From NCBI GenBank assembly GCA_020721965.1, contig DYLS01000018.1:1-53283 (forward strand): a DNA stretch of 53,283 nucleotides, in the 5' to 3' direction. A program made the position numbers and the translations under genes. Of the stretch, positions 18,272-27,090 are shown piece after piece. The stretch's first letter is position 1; every line of letters begins with the position of its first letter. This DNA is from Blastopirellula marina. Lineage in GTDB: Bacteria; Planctomycetota; Planctomycetia; Pirellulales; Thermoguttaceae. The notes beneath the pieces were generated by a model. The model was given only the letters and a program-made list of their open reading frames with translations, ran no database searches and was not told where the DNA came from.

Positions 18272-18504
18272 CCCCTCGCGAACTATGGGGATGCTAATTG
18301 CAAGTAATTGCGAGAAAACGATGTACGACAATTGGGCGCCCGATTCTCCCACCGTTTTCCGAGCACAAGGCGAATCGCGCAGCGCATTACAAGATAAGAA
18401 CTTACGAAAACCAATACATGACTAGAGCAAGCAGTACCAATCAACAGGAAGTCGTTACGCAGTAAGGGTTTACGTAAGAATACGTCCAGACGGTTTGGTT
18501 TAAG
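18272..18504 (+). repeat. Long dispersed repeat, copy 1 (uninterrupted)
   Basis: About 233 bases similar to 51726-52074. Shared blocks in order include CGCGAACT.TGGGGATGCTAAT, GGCGAATCGCGCA, GAAGTCGTTACGCAGTAA and TTTACGTAA.AATACGTCC. By eye about three quarters of positions agree outside the insertion in copy 2. It is non-coding, with internal palindromes such as TTACGTAA. It may be an old mobile element or a conserved structured repeat. Confidence 0.7.
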
Positions 18505-18541
18505 GCCAAGGTGGCCTTGGCGGCGGTTCGCGGGGCCAAGA

Positions 18542-19348
18542 TCACTGCCTTCCGGTCGACTGACAGGATATGGGGCGCAAATTCAGGTTCAGCGGCCCGC
18601 GCCCGTGCCCAAGGCCGGGGGATTGGCGGATCGCCTCGGTCACGAAACCCTTGGCAATCTCCACGGCATCACGAAGCCTCATTCCCCGTGCCAGGCAGGC
18701 CGTAATCGCCGCCGCATACGCGCACCCCGAACCGTGCGTGGACGACGAGCGGATCCGCTCCGTTCGCAAAAATGCCGCTCCCTCTCCAGTCCACAACAAA
18801 TCGGCGGCATCCGCGTCGCCGCCAGGACTCTTCACGAGAACGTGCCGCGGTCCCAACCTGGTCAGGGCCTCGGCGGCGCGGATCATGCTTCGTTCGTCCC
18901 AAACGCGAACACCGGATAGCACTTCTGCCTCAAAGACGTTCGGTGTTATCAGCCAGGCCTGGGGTAATAAGTGCTTGCGAATCGCCTCCTGCCCCTCATC
19001 GTCGATCAGGCGGTCTCGGCTCTTGCTGACCATGACCGGATCAACCACCAGTGGGAAAGCAAATCCTCGCGCTCGATCCGCAATCAATACCACAAGCTCT
19101 GCATTCCCCAAGGCGCCGGTCTTGGCTGCCAAGGGCGCAAGGTCCTCCAAAACGGCGTCCAATTGCGCGGCGACGAAAGCGACAGGACAAGGCATCACCT
19201 CTCGAACGCCGACAGTGTTTTGAGCCGTAAGAAGCGTGACTACGCTGGTTCCAAACACGTCGAATTGCTGAAAGACCTTCAAGTCGGCCTGGATTCCCGC
19301 CCCGCCCGAGGGATCCGATCCTCCGATCGTCATGGCCACCGGCATCAT
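18542..19348 (-). CDS. thiD: Hydroxymethylpyrimidine/phosphomethylpyrimidine kinase
   Basis: 268 residues, normal for ThiD. It phosphorylates HMP and HMP-P in thiamine synthesis, in the cytoplasm. Ribokinase-fold features visible: the N-terminal TIGGSDPSGGAGIQADLK, VVDPVMVSKS.D in the middle, LITPNVFEAEVL, HVLVKSPGG, and the anion hole THGSGCAYAAAI near residue 210 followed by the late AKGFVTEAI. ATG 19348 has GGAAGG about ten bases upstream; the next codon is also ATG. It stands alone, divergent from the hypothetical-mrp pair, with no thiE or thiM next to it. Confidence 0.94.
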   Translation of the reverse strand: MMPVAMTIGGSDPSGGAGIQADLKVFQQFDVFGTSVVTLLTAQNTVGVREVMPCPVAFVAAQLDAVLEDLAPLAAKTGALGNAELVVLIADRARGFAFPLVVDPVMVSKSRDRLIDDEGQEAIRKHLLPQAWLITPNVFEAEVLSGVRVWDERSMIRAAEALTRLGPRHVLVKSPGGDADAADLLWTGEGAAFLRTERIRSSSTHGSGCAYAAAITACLARGMRLRDAVEIAKGFVTEAIRQSPGLGHGRGPLNLNLRPISCQSTGRQ

Positions 19349-19506
19349 GACTGCCGCATCCTTCCCCTCAAATGCTCGAACGCGGAAAGTTTGTTACCAC
19401 CACACAGTTATTCTATCGAGGCTCCGGTTTCCTTGCCGCCCAACCCGGTTCGTCCTACGATGAAGTACTGGATCAAGCCACCCCTCGAAGGCGTGACGTG
19501 TCCTCA

Positions 19507-20145
19507 ATGAAGAGCCAAGCCGCCCATCCGGGAATCGGCCAATTTCGGCCAAGGGATGTTCGGTTGGAGCCGTATGATTGTCCCGGAGAGCCAAACAAGC
19601 TGCAAAAGATGCGTGAGAATCCTCCCCCGGTCCCGAACGATCGGCTCCCCCCCGCTGTCTTCATTTACGAAACCAGCGGTTTGTGGTCCCTAGCGCTACG
19701 GGCCTTCTGGTTGGAGTTTTATGCTGAGCGCAGCGATAGCCCGGTCTTCGCATGGATTCGTTACGGCAAGATATCGGCGACGCGGGCCTTGGCCGCCGCA
19801 CGGCCGGGATCGTTCGTCGTGATCGAGTCACGCTCCGGTCGGGAAAGGCGAATCGGCGAGGAGATTGCATTTGTCCGGCATTGGTGTCCGTACACCCAAA
19901 TAGCCGTGGTTTCGGAAAACGCCAAGACCTGGGAGGCTTTCTATCGTGAAATCGGCGCTGTTGCGGTGGTGGATCGGGTGGTTCGGATAAGATCGCTTGC
20001 AGCGATGATCCACAGTCACTTTCGGTCGCTACCGCAACACCTACTGGACCCATGGCCGGCAGCCTGGGACATCATCCCGTGGCGAGAATTCGCAACGACG
20101 AATCTGCCGGGCGGATGTCTTGCTGAGAACAATGAAAACGTTTGA
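19507..20145 (+). CDS. Hypothetical protein upstream of mrp
   Basis: 212 residues, not recognised. It has alternating strands and helices of a Rossmann or receiver-like kind (SFVVIESRSG, PYTQIAVVSE, IGAVAVVDRVV), but no phospho-acceptor Asp or other catalytic motif that I can identify, and no signal peptide. The C-terminal part has the segment AAWDIIPWREF. The frame is open from 19372; ATG 19507 is chosen because the earlier part has low coding quality and overlaps the thiD promoter side; ATG 19609 is also possible. It ends 35 bases before mrp and is probably cotranscribed with it. Confidence 0.65.
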   Translation: MKSQAAHPGIGQFRPRDVRLEPYDCPGEPNKLQKMRENPPPVPNDRLPPAVFIYETSGLWSLALRAFWLEFYAERSDSPVFAWIRYGKISATRALAAARPGSFVVIESRSGRERRIGEEIAFVRHWCPYTQIAVVSENAKTWEAFYREIGAVAVVDRVVRIRSLAAMIHSHFRSLPQHLLDPWPAAWDIIPWREFATTNLPGGCLAENNENV

Positions 20146-20180
20146 TGAGAACAAAGGACACGAAAGGAGATGAAAACACG

Positions 20181-21257
20181 ATGAGTTCGGTCTCGCGTGA
20201 AGACGTGCTTCGGGCCTTGGCAGACTTTCGGGACCCCGAGACAGGCCGTGATCTGGTTCGACTCAACCAAGTCCCCAATATATCTATTCATGACGGCCTC
20301 GCTGAAGTCACGCTGGGTCTCACCACCTTGTCAGCGCCGCTCTGGCCGGAGTTGCAGGAAGAGGCCGAATCGCTGCTGGCGTCTCATCTTCCTCCCGATA
20401 TCCGAGTGCGTGTCAGAATTGTCGAGCACCACCGTCCCGCCGAAAAACTGGGAGCGATCGGTCTGACCGCAAAGGCCGTGGTGGCCGTGGGATCCGGCAA
20501 GGGTGGCGTGGGAAAGAGCACGGTTGCCACGGCATTGGCTTTAGGACTGGCCCGCTGTGGCTCCCATGTCGGCTTGATGGACGCGGACGTGTACGGCCCC
20601 AGCGTGCCGCATTTGTTGGGCACGACCCAACGACCCACCCTATATGAAGGCAAAATCCAGCCGATCGAAGTCGAGAACCTGCGGGTGATGTCGATGGGAT
20701 TTGTCGTCCCCAAGGACGAGGCCGTCATTTGGCGAGGTCCGATGTTGCATGGCGTCGTGCAACAATTCCTGAAAGATACGGCATGGGGGGAACTGGACTA
20801 TTTGATCGTGGACATGCCGCCTGGAACTGGCGACATCGCCTTGAGCCTGTCGCAACTCTTGCCGGTGAGCGGCGCGATCGTCGTCTGCACGCCCCAGGAG
20901 CTGGCGCTTCTCGATGCCGTCAAGGCCGTGGCGATGTTTCGCAAGGTGAATATCGATGTGCTCGGTATGGTGGAAAACATGAGCTGGTTTATTTGCCCCA
21001 GTTGCAATGCTCGGCACGAGATCTTCGGCACCGGAGGGGCAAAGCGGAAGGCGGAAGAGTTGGGAGTTCCATTCCTTGGTGAAATCCCTCTGAACGTGTC
21101 CTTGCGGATTCAAGGGGATATCGGCAGACTTTCCGAGTGTTTCTCCGATCCGATAAGCGCCCCCGCTATGGAAACGGTGTGCCGCAACCTGGTGCGCACA
21201 CTGGTCTCCAAGCGGCGATCGGAGCCGCAGTTGCCCTCGCTTTCGGTTCTCGGATAG
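20181..21257 (+). CDS. mrp: Mrp/ApbC-type iron-sulfur cluster carrier ATPase
   Basis: 358 residues. The N-terminal domain (about 1-90) is of the MIP18/DUF59 type. Then a P-loop ATPase domain with the deviant Walker A GSGKGGVGKST (106-114 core), DADVYGPSVPHLLG, VDMPPGTGD (Walker B region) and the paired cysteines Cys272 and Cys275 in FICPSCNAR, which bind a bridging iron-sulfur cluster between two subunits in this family. Role: transfer of Fe-S clusters to target proteins in the cytoplasm. ATG 20181 is chosen after AAAGGAGA (20163-20170); in-frame ATG 20142 would overlap the previous gene. Confidence 0.94.
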   Translation: MSSVSREDVLRALADFRDPETGRDLVRLNQVPNISIHDGLAEVTLGLTTLSAPLWPELQEEAESLLASHLPPDIRVRVRIVEHHRPAEKLGAIGLTAKAVVAVGSGKGGVGKSTVATALALGLARCGSHVGLMDADVYGPSVPHLLGTTQRPTLYEGKIQPIEVENLRVMSMGFVVPKDEAVIWRGPMLHGVVQQFLKDTAWGELDYLIVDMPPGTGDIALSLSQLLPVSGAIVVCTPQELALLDAVKAVAMFRKVNIDVLGMVENMSWFICPSCNARHEIFGTGGAKRKAEELGVPFLGEIPLNVSLRIQGDIGRLSECFSDPISAPAMETVCRNLVRTLVSKRRSEPQLPSLSVLG

Positions 21258-21387
21258 AGGGAAGGCATTGGCCGCGATCACCGCCCGCCTCCATACGGCC
21301 GGCCTTCAAACGTCGGATGCGTCGAACGTGGCAGGTCTTGGCAAGTGGCGGCGCGGCTCGGAGGCAGCCTTCGCCCTCCCAATACGA

Positions 21388-22335
21388 TCACTCCTGCCGG
21401 ATATTGCCGGCGGGAGTCTCGGCCCTCAGCTCGGCGATCATGTCGCGGGTGGCGGCCTCGATGGCTTCCTGCCATCTCCGCGAGCCGAAACGTTCATATT
21501 CTTTTCGGCGAAAGGCAAAGATGATTGCCCGAGAGTTGTTGATGATAGCTCCCCGCCCCCGTGGATCGAATGCGGGAGCGACATCGACCGCCGTGGCGCC
21601 CTGGCTGCCGTATCCGGGCACCAGAAGCCAAGTGTGCGGCATCGCCTCGCGTAGCTCGGCAAGCTGCTCGCGGTAAGTCGCGCCCACGACCCCACCCACG
21701 TCCCCATAACCGCACCTGCCGATCTGTTTTGCGGCGAGTTGCTCTACCATTGCGGCCACATGCCGATAGATGGGTTTTCCTTCAGCGACCAGATCTTGGA
21801 ATCTTCGCCCACCGGGATTGGAGGTCTTGACCAGCACGAACATCCCGGCCCGGCGCTGATTGGCCGTCTGAACGAACGGCTCCAGTGAGTCATCGCCGAG
21901 ATACGGATTGACCGTCAGGGCATCGCCGCCCCAGGGACTGGATTCACCGGCCCCGAGCATTCCCTCCGCATACGCCAGAGCCGTGGAACCGATATCACCG
22001 CGTTTCCCGTCGAGGATGACCAGGAGACCAGCGTCATGGGCTTGCCGCACCAGGTCGGACAAGACGAGAAGTCCTGGGGGGCCAATTTGTTCGAAAAACG
22101 CCAATTGAAACTTGACCGCTGGCACGAGGCCCGATACCACGTCCAGGACTCCGCGGCAAAACGTCCACAAAACGGCTGCCACCTTCTGAAGATCTCGTAC
22201 ACCTGAATCGGTTGCGGCAAGCCCAGGCGGCAGGATGCTCTCCGGAAACAGCGGCAAGTGGGGATCGATGCCCACGACAACCGGCGTGCCTCGCCGCACA
22301 ATACTTCGCTCCAACCGATCGATAAACTGCTCCAC
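21388..22335 (-). CDS. pyrF: Orotidine 5'-phosphate decarboxylase, subfamily 2
   Basis: 315 residues, the longer type 2 form of PyrF. It converts OMP to UMP, the last step of pyrimidine synthesis. The catalytic Asp-Lys-Asp network is seen in ILDGKRGDIGSTA (about residue 105), with VVGIDPHLP near the N-terminus, DALTVNPYLGDDSL, VLVKTSNPG, GVVGATY, LLVPGYGSQG and the late IINNSRAIIFAF. The start is GTG 22335, six bases after a perfect AGGAGG on the minus strand. It lies 501 bases downstream of pheT in the same direction, with repeats between, so cotranscription is doubtful. Confidence 0.94.
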   Translation of the reverse strand: MEQFIDRLERSIVRRGTPVVVGIDPHLPLFPESILPPGLAATDSGVRDLQKVAAVLWTFCRGVLDVVSGLVPAVKFQLAFFEQIGPPGLLVLSDLVRQAHDAGLLVILDGKRGDIGSTALAYAEGMLGAGESSPWGGDALTVNPYLGDDSLEPFVQTANQRRAGMFVLVKTSNPGGRRFQDLVAEGKPIYRHVAAMVEQLAAKQIGRCGYGDVGGVVGATYREQLAELREAMPHTWLLVPGYGSQGATAVDVAPAFDPRGRGAIINNSRAIIFAFRRKEYERFGSRRWQEAIEAATRDMIAELRAETPAGNIRQE

Positions 22336-22342
22336 GATCGCC

Positions 22343-22591
22343 TCCTAATACGACAGTGCAAGACTGTTTGCTTGGCTCAACGTCTCCGCGTGGCCCACTC
22401 TCGTTGCACACGCCCATTGAGGCACACATATAGCGTTGACAGTAACTCCTAGATGCACCAAATAGTGGTCTGGGATGGCGGTGGGGCACCACACAACGTC
22501 TTGTGGTGATGGGATATCTCGCCTCGCAAGATGTGGTGGGCACATCATGCAATCAGGCGGACTTTGTGCCGTAGGATTCCATGCCTCGTCC
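22343..22591 (+). repeat. Family 4 dispersed element, copy 1, interrupted
   Basis: The outer parts match the copy at 53155-53272: TGTTTGCTTGGCTCAACG on the left, and GCATCATGCAATCA-like CACATCATGCAATCAGG plus GACTTTGTGCCGTAGG on the right. The core forms a hairpin (CGTCTTG ... CAAGATG). The middle is split by about 108 bases (22386-22493) flanked by CAACGTCT on both sides (22378-22385 and 22494-22501), which suggests an insertion with an 8-base duplication. Confidence 0.62.
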
Positions 22592-22632
22592 TATGTCCTC
22601 CAATGTTATCGGCGGATTCCATCGACACTCCC

Positions 22633-22781
22633 GTAACCGTTTCCGGAACATTCAGGGGCTCACGGTATGGCGACCCCAACAGTTTGCCGTTCCCTGGAGC
22701 AATCGGCGACCACGAGCGGTGCGTTTTGGGCATACGGTTCGTGAAAGCACCGCGTTTTCCGCATGACTCCACACGTGCACG
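22633..22781 (+). repeat. MITE-like element, family 1, diverged copy B
   Basis: Co-linear with 5271-5419 over 149 bases without a net length change. Both begin with GTAACCGTT and share GCACCGCGTTTTCCGCATGA-like sequence near the end. Its right terminal repeat is decayed, so it appears to be the older, inactive copy. Confidence 0.6.
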
Positions 22782-22836
22782 CCTGGACAACGTCCAACCG
22801 CAAGAACAACCGACCAGGCCCGGCCCCCCAGGCCGC

Positions 22837-25221
22837 TTATCGCAAGGCAATCCCATGCGATTCCAGATGCCGAAGGAATTCACTGCGGAAGGCGTCGATC
22901 TCTTCCGCAGAAAGCGTATGGTCCGCGGCAGCCAAGTGATAACGGAAGGTGTAGCTGCTCTTTCCCGGCGGCAGGCCTTTGCCTTTGAACCGGTACACAA
23001 AGTCGCGCCGGGAAACGAGGGGATGCCGAAAGGCATTCAGCACGGCTTCCAGTGCCGCGAACCCCCGGTCCGAGTCCCACAATAGCGAGAAGTCTTGCCA
23101 CGATCCCGGATAAACGGGAAGTTGGGCAAACTTGATCGCGGGATGGACGACGATAGGGACAGCTTCCAGATCAAGCTCGAACCACACTACCTGCCCGTCC
23201 GGCACCACCGTTTTCAAAATCTTCCCGGTCAGCAAACCAATCCCGCCGATTGGCCCTGCGTCGCCGTGAATGACGAGCGAGACGCCACGCTTCTGCCAAG
23301 GGGAGACATCTTCTGAGCAGGGTTCGAAACCAAATCCCTTCCCGCACAGACTGACGCCCAAATCGTCCAAGGCGCTGCGGATTACGCGGACATGCTCTTC
23401 AGCGTCCGCCCGTGACGGCTGATAGGTGACGCCGGCCAAGAACGTGCGTTCGTGTTGCCCCTCCTCCGCGTTCCCAAAGACACGACTAATTTCGAACAGC
23501 CGAAAACTGTCGCAATGCGTCCGATTGGGACGGACGAGCGCCAGTAAATTTGGAACCAGCGTGGTCCGCAAGCAGCCATTGTGCTGCGACGGTGGGTTCC
23601 GAAGACGCAAGCACTCCTGCGGCTGCCAACTTAGCTCCTGGAGCCAGCGGCTATCGAACCAGATGTAGTTCTGAACCTCGATGAATTGATGCGCCCCGGC
23701 GAGAACCCGCCGCGTGCGATGTTCTCGCTGCAAGCTCTCATTGACGGGCAGATGCCGCAGCGGGGCGATCGGAAGCCGCGGCTCGATCCGACCGTAACCG
23801 TAGAGTCGCAGGATTTCCTCCACAATGTCGGCCGGGATCGACAGATCGCGGCGACTGCGGTGGGGAGGTATGCCCAGTTCCAACAATCCGTCGCGAGTGG
23901 CCACTTGAAAACCCAGCCCGGTCAGGATTCTTCGGGCCTCCTCGCGAGGCACTGCGACACCCGCCATACGATCGACCTGCTCCCACTCCACCAGCAAGGG
24001 GCGGTGATAGGAATCTGGATCTCCGGCGAGGGTGAATTTGCTGAGCGCCTCGAAAGTTTCTCCAGAAAGGATCAGACATTGCAGGATGCGGCCCACCGCT
24101 GTAATGACGTTACCCGGCGGTTGACTTTTCTCGAAACGTTGTGCCGCCTCGGTTCGCAAATCCAGCCGGAGAGAGGTCCGCCGAACGCGATCGGCCCGAA
24201 AGTTCGCGCTTTCCAGTAGGACGTGGGTTGTATCGAGGCTGACCTCGCTATGCAATCCGCCCATGATCCCGGCCAAGGCCACCGGCTCACTCTCATTCCA
24301 AATGAGCAGGTCATCGGGCAACATGCGCCGCTCCTGGCCGTCGAGGGTAACGAAGCCACTCTCTTTGCCCATAGGCGCGACGCGTATTTTGCGTAAGCGG
24401 TCCCCGTCGAACGCGTGAGTGGGCTGCCCCAGCTCCCACATTACGTAGTTCGTTACATCTACCGCGAGATTGAAGGTTCGCTGTCCCAAGGCGTGAAGGC
24501 GACGTTGCATCCACAGGGGGGAGGGAACTCCCGCGCGAAAACGCAAGTCGAGGCAACCGTAACATGGACAATCTTGAAACGACTCCACCTCCAAGGGGTA
24601 GCCCGGGAGCGACTGGAACTCGGAGAGATCGTAGCTCGCGAGCGGTTTCAAAGGACGGTCGAGAATCACCGAGATCTCGCGTGCGAAGCCATAATGCCCC
24701 CACAAATCCGGTCGATGGGTGAGACTCTTGTTGTCGATTTCAATAAGGACATCTTCAACGGGGACCAGCGCGTCCAAAGGCGTCCCTAGCAGGACGCTGT
24801 TAGGAATCTCAAGGACGCCCTCGTGCCAGTGGCTCATCCCCAGCTCCGCGGCGGAACACAAGATCCCTTCGCTGCGACAACCGGCGATGGTTTGCTCCGT
24901 GATCAGCGTACCGCCGGCCAAGGAAACCCCGGCCGGTGCAAAGGCCGATACCAGCCCCACCCGCACATTCGGCGCGCCGCACACACTTTGGTAGCGTTGC
25001 GAACCGCAATCGACCTCAACCCGATGCAATCGTTGCTCGCCCGGCCCATGCAGAGCCTCGCAGGCGATGATCCGCCCCACCACCACCCCTTGCGTAAACC
25101 GGCGGAGGATGTGGATTTGTTCCACCTCGGCCGTAGCAAGCGTCAGCCGCTCCGCCAATTCTTCCGGTGGAACGCCTTCGAGGTTGACGAAATCGGATAT
25201 CCAATCGAGCGAGATTTTCAC
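22837..25221 (-). CDS. pheT: Phenylalanine--tRNA ligase beta subunit
   Basis: 794 residues, normal for bacterial PheT. It forms the alpha2-beta2 enzyme with PheS that charges tRNA-Phe. Visible parts: N-terminal VKISLDWISDFV, an EMAP-type tRNA-binding domain (about 40-150, VVGRIIACE, CGAPNVRVG), the B3/B4 region with RFRAGVPSPLWMQRRLHALG and NLAVDVTNYVMWELGQPTHAFD, the B5 domain, the catalytic-like core domain (LRNPPSQHNGCLRTTLVPN) and a C-terminal FDX-ACB anticodon-binding domain ending YTFRYHLAAADHTLSAEEID. The start is GTG 25221, since GGGAGAGG lies six bases upstream and the family begins with KISLDW; the open frame extends to 25251. It follows pheS by 126 bases. Confidence 0.95.
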   Translation of the reverse strand: MKISLDWISDFVNLEGVPPEELAERLTLATAEVEQIHILRRFTQGVVVGRIIACEALHGPGEQRLHRVEVDCGSQRYQSVCGAPNVRVGLVSAFAPAGVSLAGGTLITEQTIAGCRSEGILCSAAELGMSHWHEGVLEIPNSVLLGTPLDALVPVEDVLIEIDNKSLTHRPDLWGHYGFAREISVILDRPLKPLASYDLSEFQSLPGYPLEVESFQDCPCYGCLDLRFRAGVPSPLWMQRRLHALGQRTFNLAVDVTNYVMWELGQPTHAFDGDRLRKIRVAPMGKESGFVTLDGQERRMLPDDLLIWNESEPVALAGIMGGLHSEVSLDTTHVLLESANFRADRVRRTSLRLDLRTEAAQRFEKSQPPGNVITAVGRILQCLILSGETFEALSKFTLAGDPDSYHRPLLVEWEQVDRMAGVAVPREEARRILTGLGFQVATRDGLLELGIPPHRSRRDLSIPADIVEEILRLYGYGRIEPRLPIAPLRHLPVNESLQREHRTRRVLAGAHQFIEVQNYIWFDSRWLQELSWQPQECLRLRNPPSQHNGCLRTTLVPNLLALVRPNRTHCDSFRLFEISRVFGNAEEGQHERTFLAGVTYQPSRADAEEHVRVIRSALDDLGVSLCGKGFGFEPCSEDVSPWQKRGVSLVIHGDAGPIGGIGLLTGKILKTVVPDGQVVWFELDLEAVPIVVHPAIKFAQLPVYPGSWQDFSLLWDSDRGFAALEAVLNAFRHPLVSRRDFVYRFKGKGLPPGKSSYTFRYHLAAADHTLSAEEIDAFRSEFLRHLESHGIALR

Positions 25222-25347
25222 CGAAAGCCTCTCCCAACGGTTGAAAAACAATAGCGGCTATGTTTCGACCCGTGCAATCCGCTGGACTCTGCTGAACTCC
25301 ATTCCTGCGAAGCACGATCACGTGACATCCATTTCCAGGCCATTTCG

Positions 25348-26373
25348 TTACATGGAGACCGGAAACTGTTCGTAAAAGCGAATGTCCCCTGAATTGAACA
25401 GCCGAATGTCGGGAATCCCGAACTTCATCATGGCCATTCGGGTCAAACCCATCCCAAAGGCGAACCCGCTAAAGATGCGTGTATCGACGCGACCAAACTC
25501 CAAGACCCGCGGATGGACCAGCCCGCACGGGATCAGCTCGATCCACCCGCTTCGCTTGCAGGTCGCGCAGCCGTTCCCGCCACAAATGAGGCACTGGACA
25601 TCCAATTCGAATCCCGGTTCGACGAACGGAAAGAATCCCGGACGCAATCGCACCGTCACTTCGCGATGAAAGACCGCCGACAACAGCGTCTTCATGACCC
25701 CGATCAGATGCGCCACAGAGATGTCACGATCGACCAGCAGTCCCTCTAATTGGTAGAAAGTGTTCTCATGGCTAGCGTCGATTGCCTCGTTGCGGAAACA
25801 CCGCCCGGGAAAAATTGCTCGAATCGGCGCGCCGTATCGTTCCAATGCCCGAACTTGGTTCGCAGAAGTGTGCGTCCGCAATAGCCGTCCGTCGTCCAAC
25901 CAAAACGTATCCTGCATGTCGCGTGCGGGGTGGTCGGGCGGGATATTGAGTGCGTCGAAGTTGTAGTACTCGGTCTCAACCTCGTATCCGCTCAAGACAC
26001 GGAAACCCATGCCCTGGAAAATCTCCTCCAGCTCCCGTTGGATCAAGGAAATCGGATGCATCGCTCCGAACCGCCGATCCGAGCTGGGAAGCGACAGGTC
26101 CGCCCCACTCCATACCATTCCCAAAGAGGCCCCTTGCTGCGCCAATCGCTGCTGGGCCTCCTGAATGGCCTCCTCCGCCCGGTTCTTCAAGGCGTTGAGT
26201 CGCTGACCGAAAGACCGCTTTTCATCCGGCGAAAGCCTACTGAAATCCGTATTCTTGGCGAGAAGTGTAATACTCCCCTTGCGGCCGAGATACTTGACGC
26301 GAAGCTGCTCTACTTCCGGAAGGGTCTTCGCCTTGGCCAGATCAGCTTCTAACTGCTGCAATATCTCTTCCAC
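25348..26373 (-). CDS. pheS: Phenylalanine--tRNA ligase alpha subunit
   Basis: 341 residues, normal length. An N-terminal coiled-coil arm (1-90; VEQLRVKYLGRKGSITLL) is followed by a class II aminoacyl-tRNA synthetase core: HPISLIQRELEEIFQGMGF (motif 1 region), HPARDMQDTFWL and LLRTHTSANQVRAL, GRCFRNEAIDASHENTFYQLEG (motif 2), and the late FAFGMGLTRMAMMKFGIPDIRLF (motif 3). It binds ATP and phenylalanine. The start is GTG 26373 with GAGGGG upstream on the minus strand. Two CxxC-like pairs (CLICGGNGCATC) lie near residue 255. First gene of the pheST pair. Confidence 0.96.
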   Translation of the reverse strand: MEEILQQLEADLAKAKTLPEVEQLRVKYLGRKGSITLLAKNTDFSRLSPDEKRSFGQRLNALKNRAEEAIQEAQQRLAQQGASLGMVWSGADLSLPSSDRRFGAMHPISLIQRELEEIFQGMGFRVLSGYEVETEYYNFDALNIPPDHPARDMQDTFWLDDGRLLRTHTSANQVRALERYGAPIRAIFPGRCFRNEAIDASHENTFYQLEGLLVDRDISVAHLIGVMKTLLSAVFHREVTVRLRPGFFPFVEPGFELDVQCLICGGNGCATCKRSGWIELIPCGLVHPRVLEFGRVDTRIFSGFAFGMGLTRMAMMKFGIPDIRLFNSGDIRFYEQFPVSM

Positions 26374-27090
26374 CGTGCACCCCTCTTCTGGCTGCGACTC
26401 TTGTTTTCACATGCTATCCGCGGGAGATACTCCGAGCCTGGTCCTTGCAAAACCGGCCCGGCTTTCAAACAGCACCTAGTTCAGACTCTGCCGATTGTTA
26501 TGCACTCGCGGCAAACGCAAACAATCAATTTAGCTCAAGCCTGCCGGATTGAGTATCCCGCACAGGATAAAGCAGGGGCTTTCCGATCACAAGGAAGCGG
26601 AGGGTCGGCGGCGAATGCCGGAGAACACCACTATCATGGGTACAATAATGCCACCATATTTGATGGATTTCATGTGTCTCCATCACGTCCGGGAGATAAC
26701 GACGTGGCAAATCCCGCATCTTCGCCATTTTCCAAACTGCCAGTAAATTCGCGGAACTCGACACAAATGTTATGCGTCTAAACGCTGAGGCGGAGGAAAT
26801 TGCGCGCCGTGATTACCAAGATTCATTGTGATCGCACGGACAAGGCCCAGGACGACGAGCCGCGACGGCTCCGGCAACGGCGGCCACTGCCGCTTACAAT
26901 CGATGCTTATTGGACTAACGAATCCGGACAAACTAGGCAATATGCGCGGTTTGGCGTTGATTTTTCGCGGATGCCTGATTTCAATGGTTACTAACGGACT
27001 GTTCGCCTCCGTCAATGGCCGTGGGGGCGCTTTCATCTTAGCGTCAATTGGCAATTCTGCCGTTCGTTCTTGCCTGAGGGGACACACTCG
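26374..27090. other. Intergenic region between pheS and the giant gene
   Basis: 717 bases between two genes transcribed away from each other, so it should carry both promoters. Short open frames here, for example 26401-26781, have no recognisable features. GAGGGG at 27075-27080 serves ATG 27091. I could not place -35/-10 pairs with confidence and see none of the dispersed repeats. Confidence 0.5.

Larger units (their letters stand above)
17896..18541. other. Intergenic region made mostly of repeat elements
   Basis: 646 bases with no supported gene. It holds the MITE-like element 18024-18184 and copy 1 of the long dispersed repeat, 18272-18504. Between them I see nothing recognisable. Confidence 0.6.
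22336..22836. other. Intergenic region between pheT and pyrF, filled with repeats
   Basis: 501 bases with no supported gene. It contains a copy of the TTGYGGTGATGGG repeat family (22343-22591, with its own insertion) and a diverged copy of MITE family 1 (22633-22781). The pyrF ribosome site lies directly at its left edge. Confidence 0.6.

Noticed and set aside
26401-26781. 126-residue frame between pheS and the giant gene
   Set aside because: No family features or ribosome site; overlapping frames on both strands are equally good.
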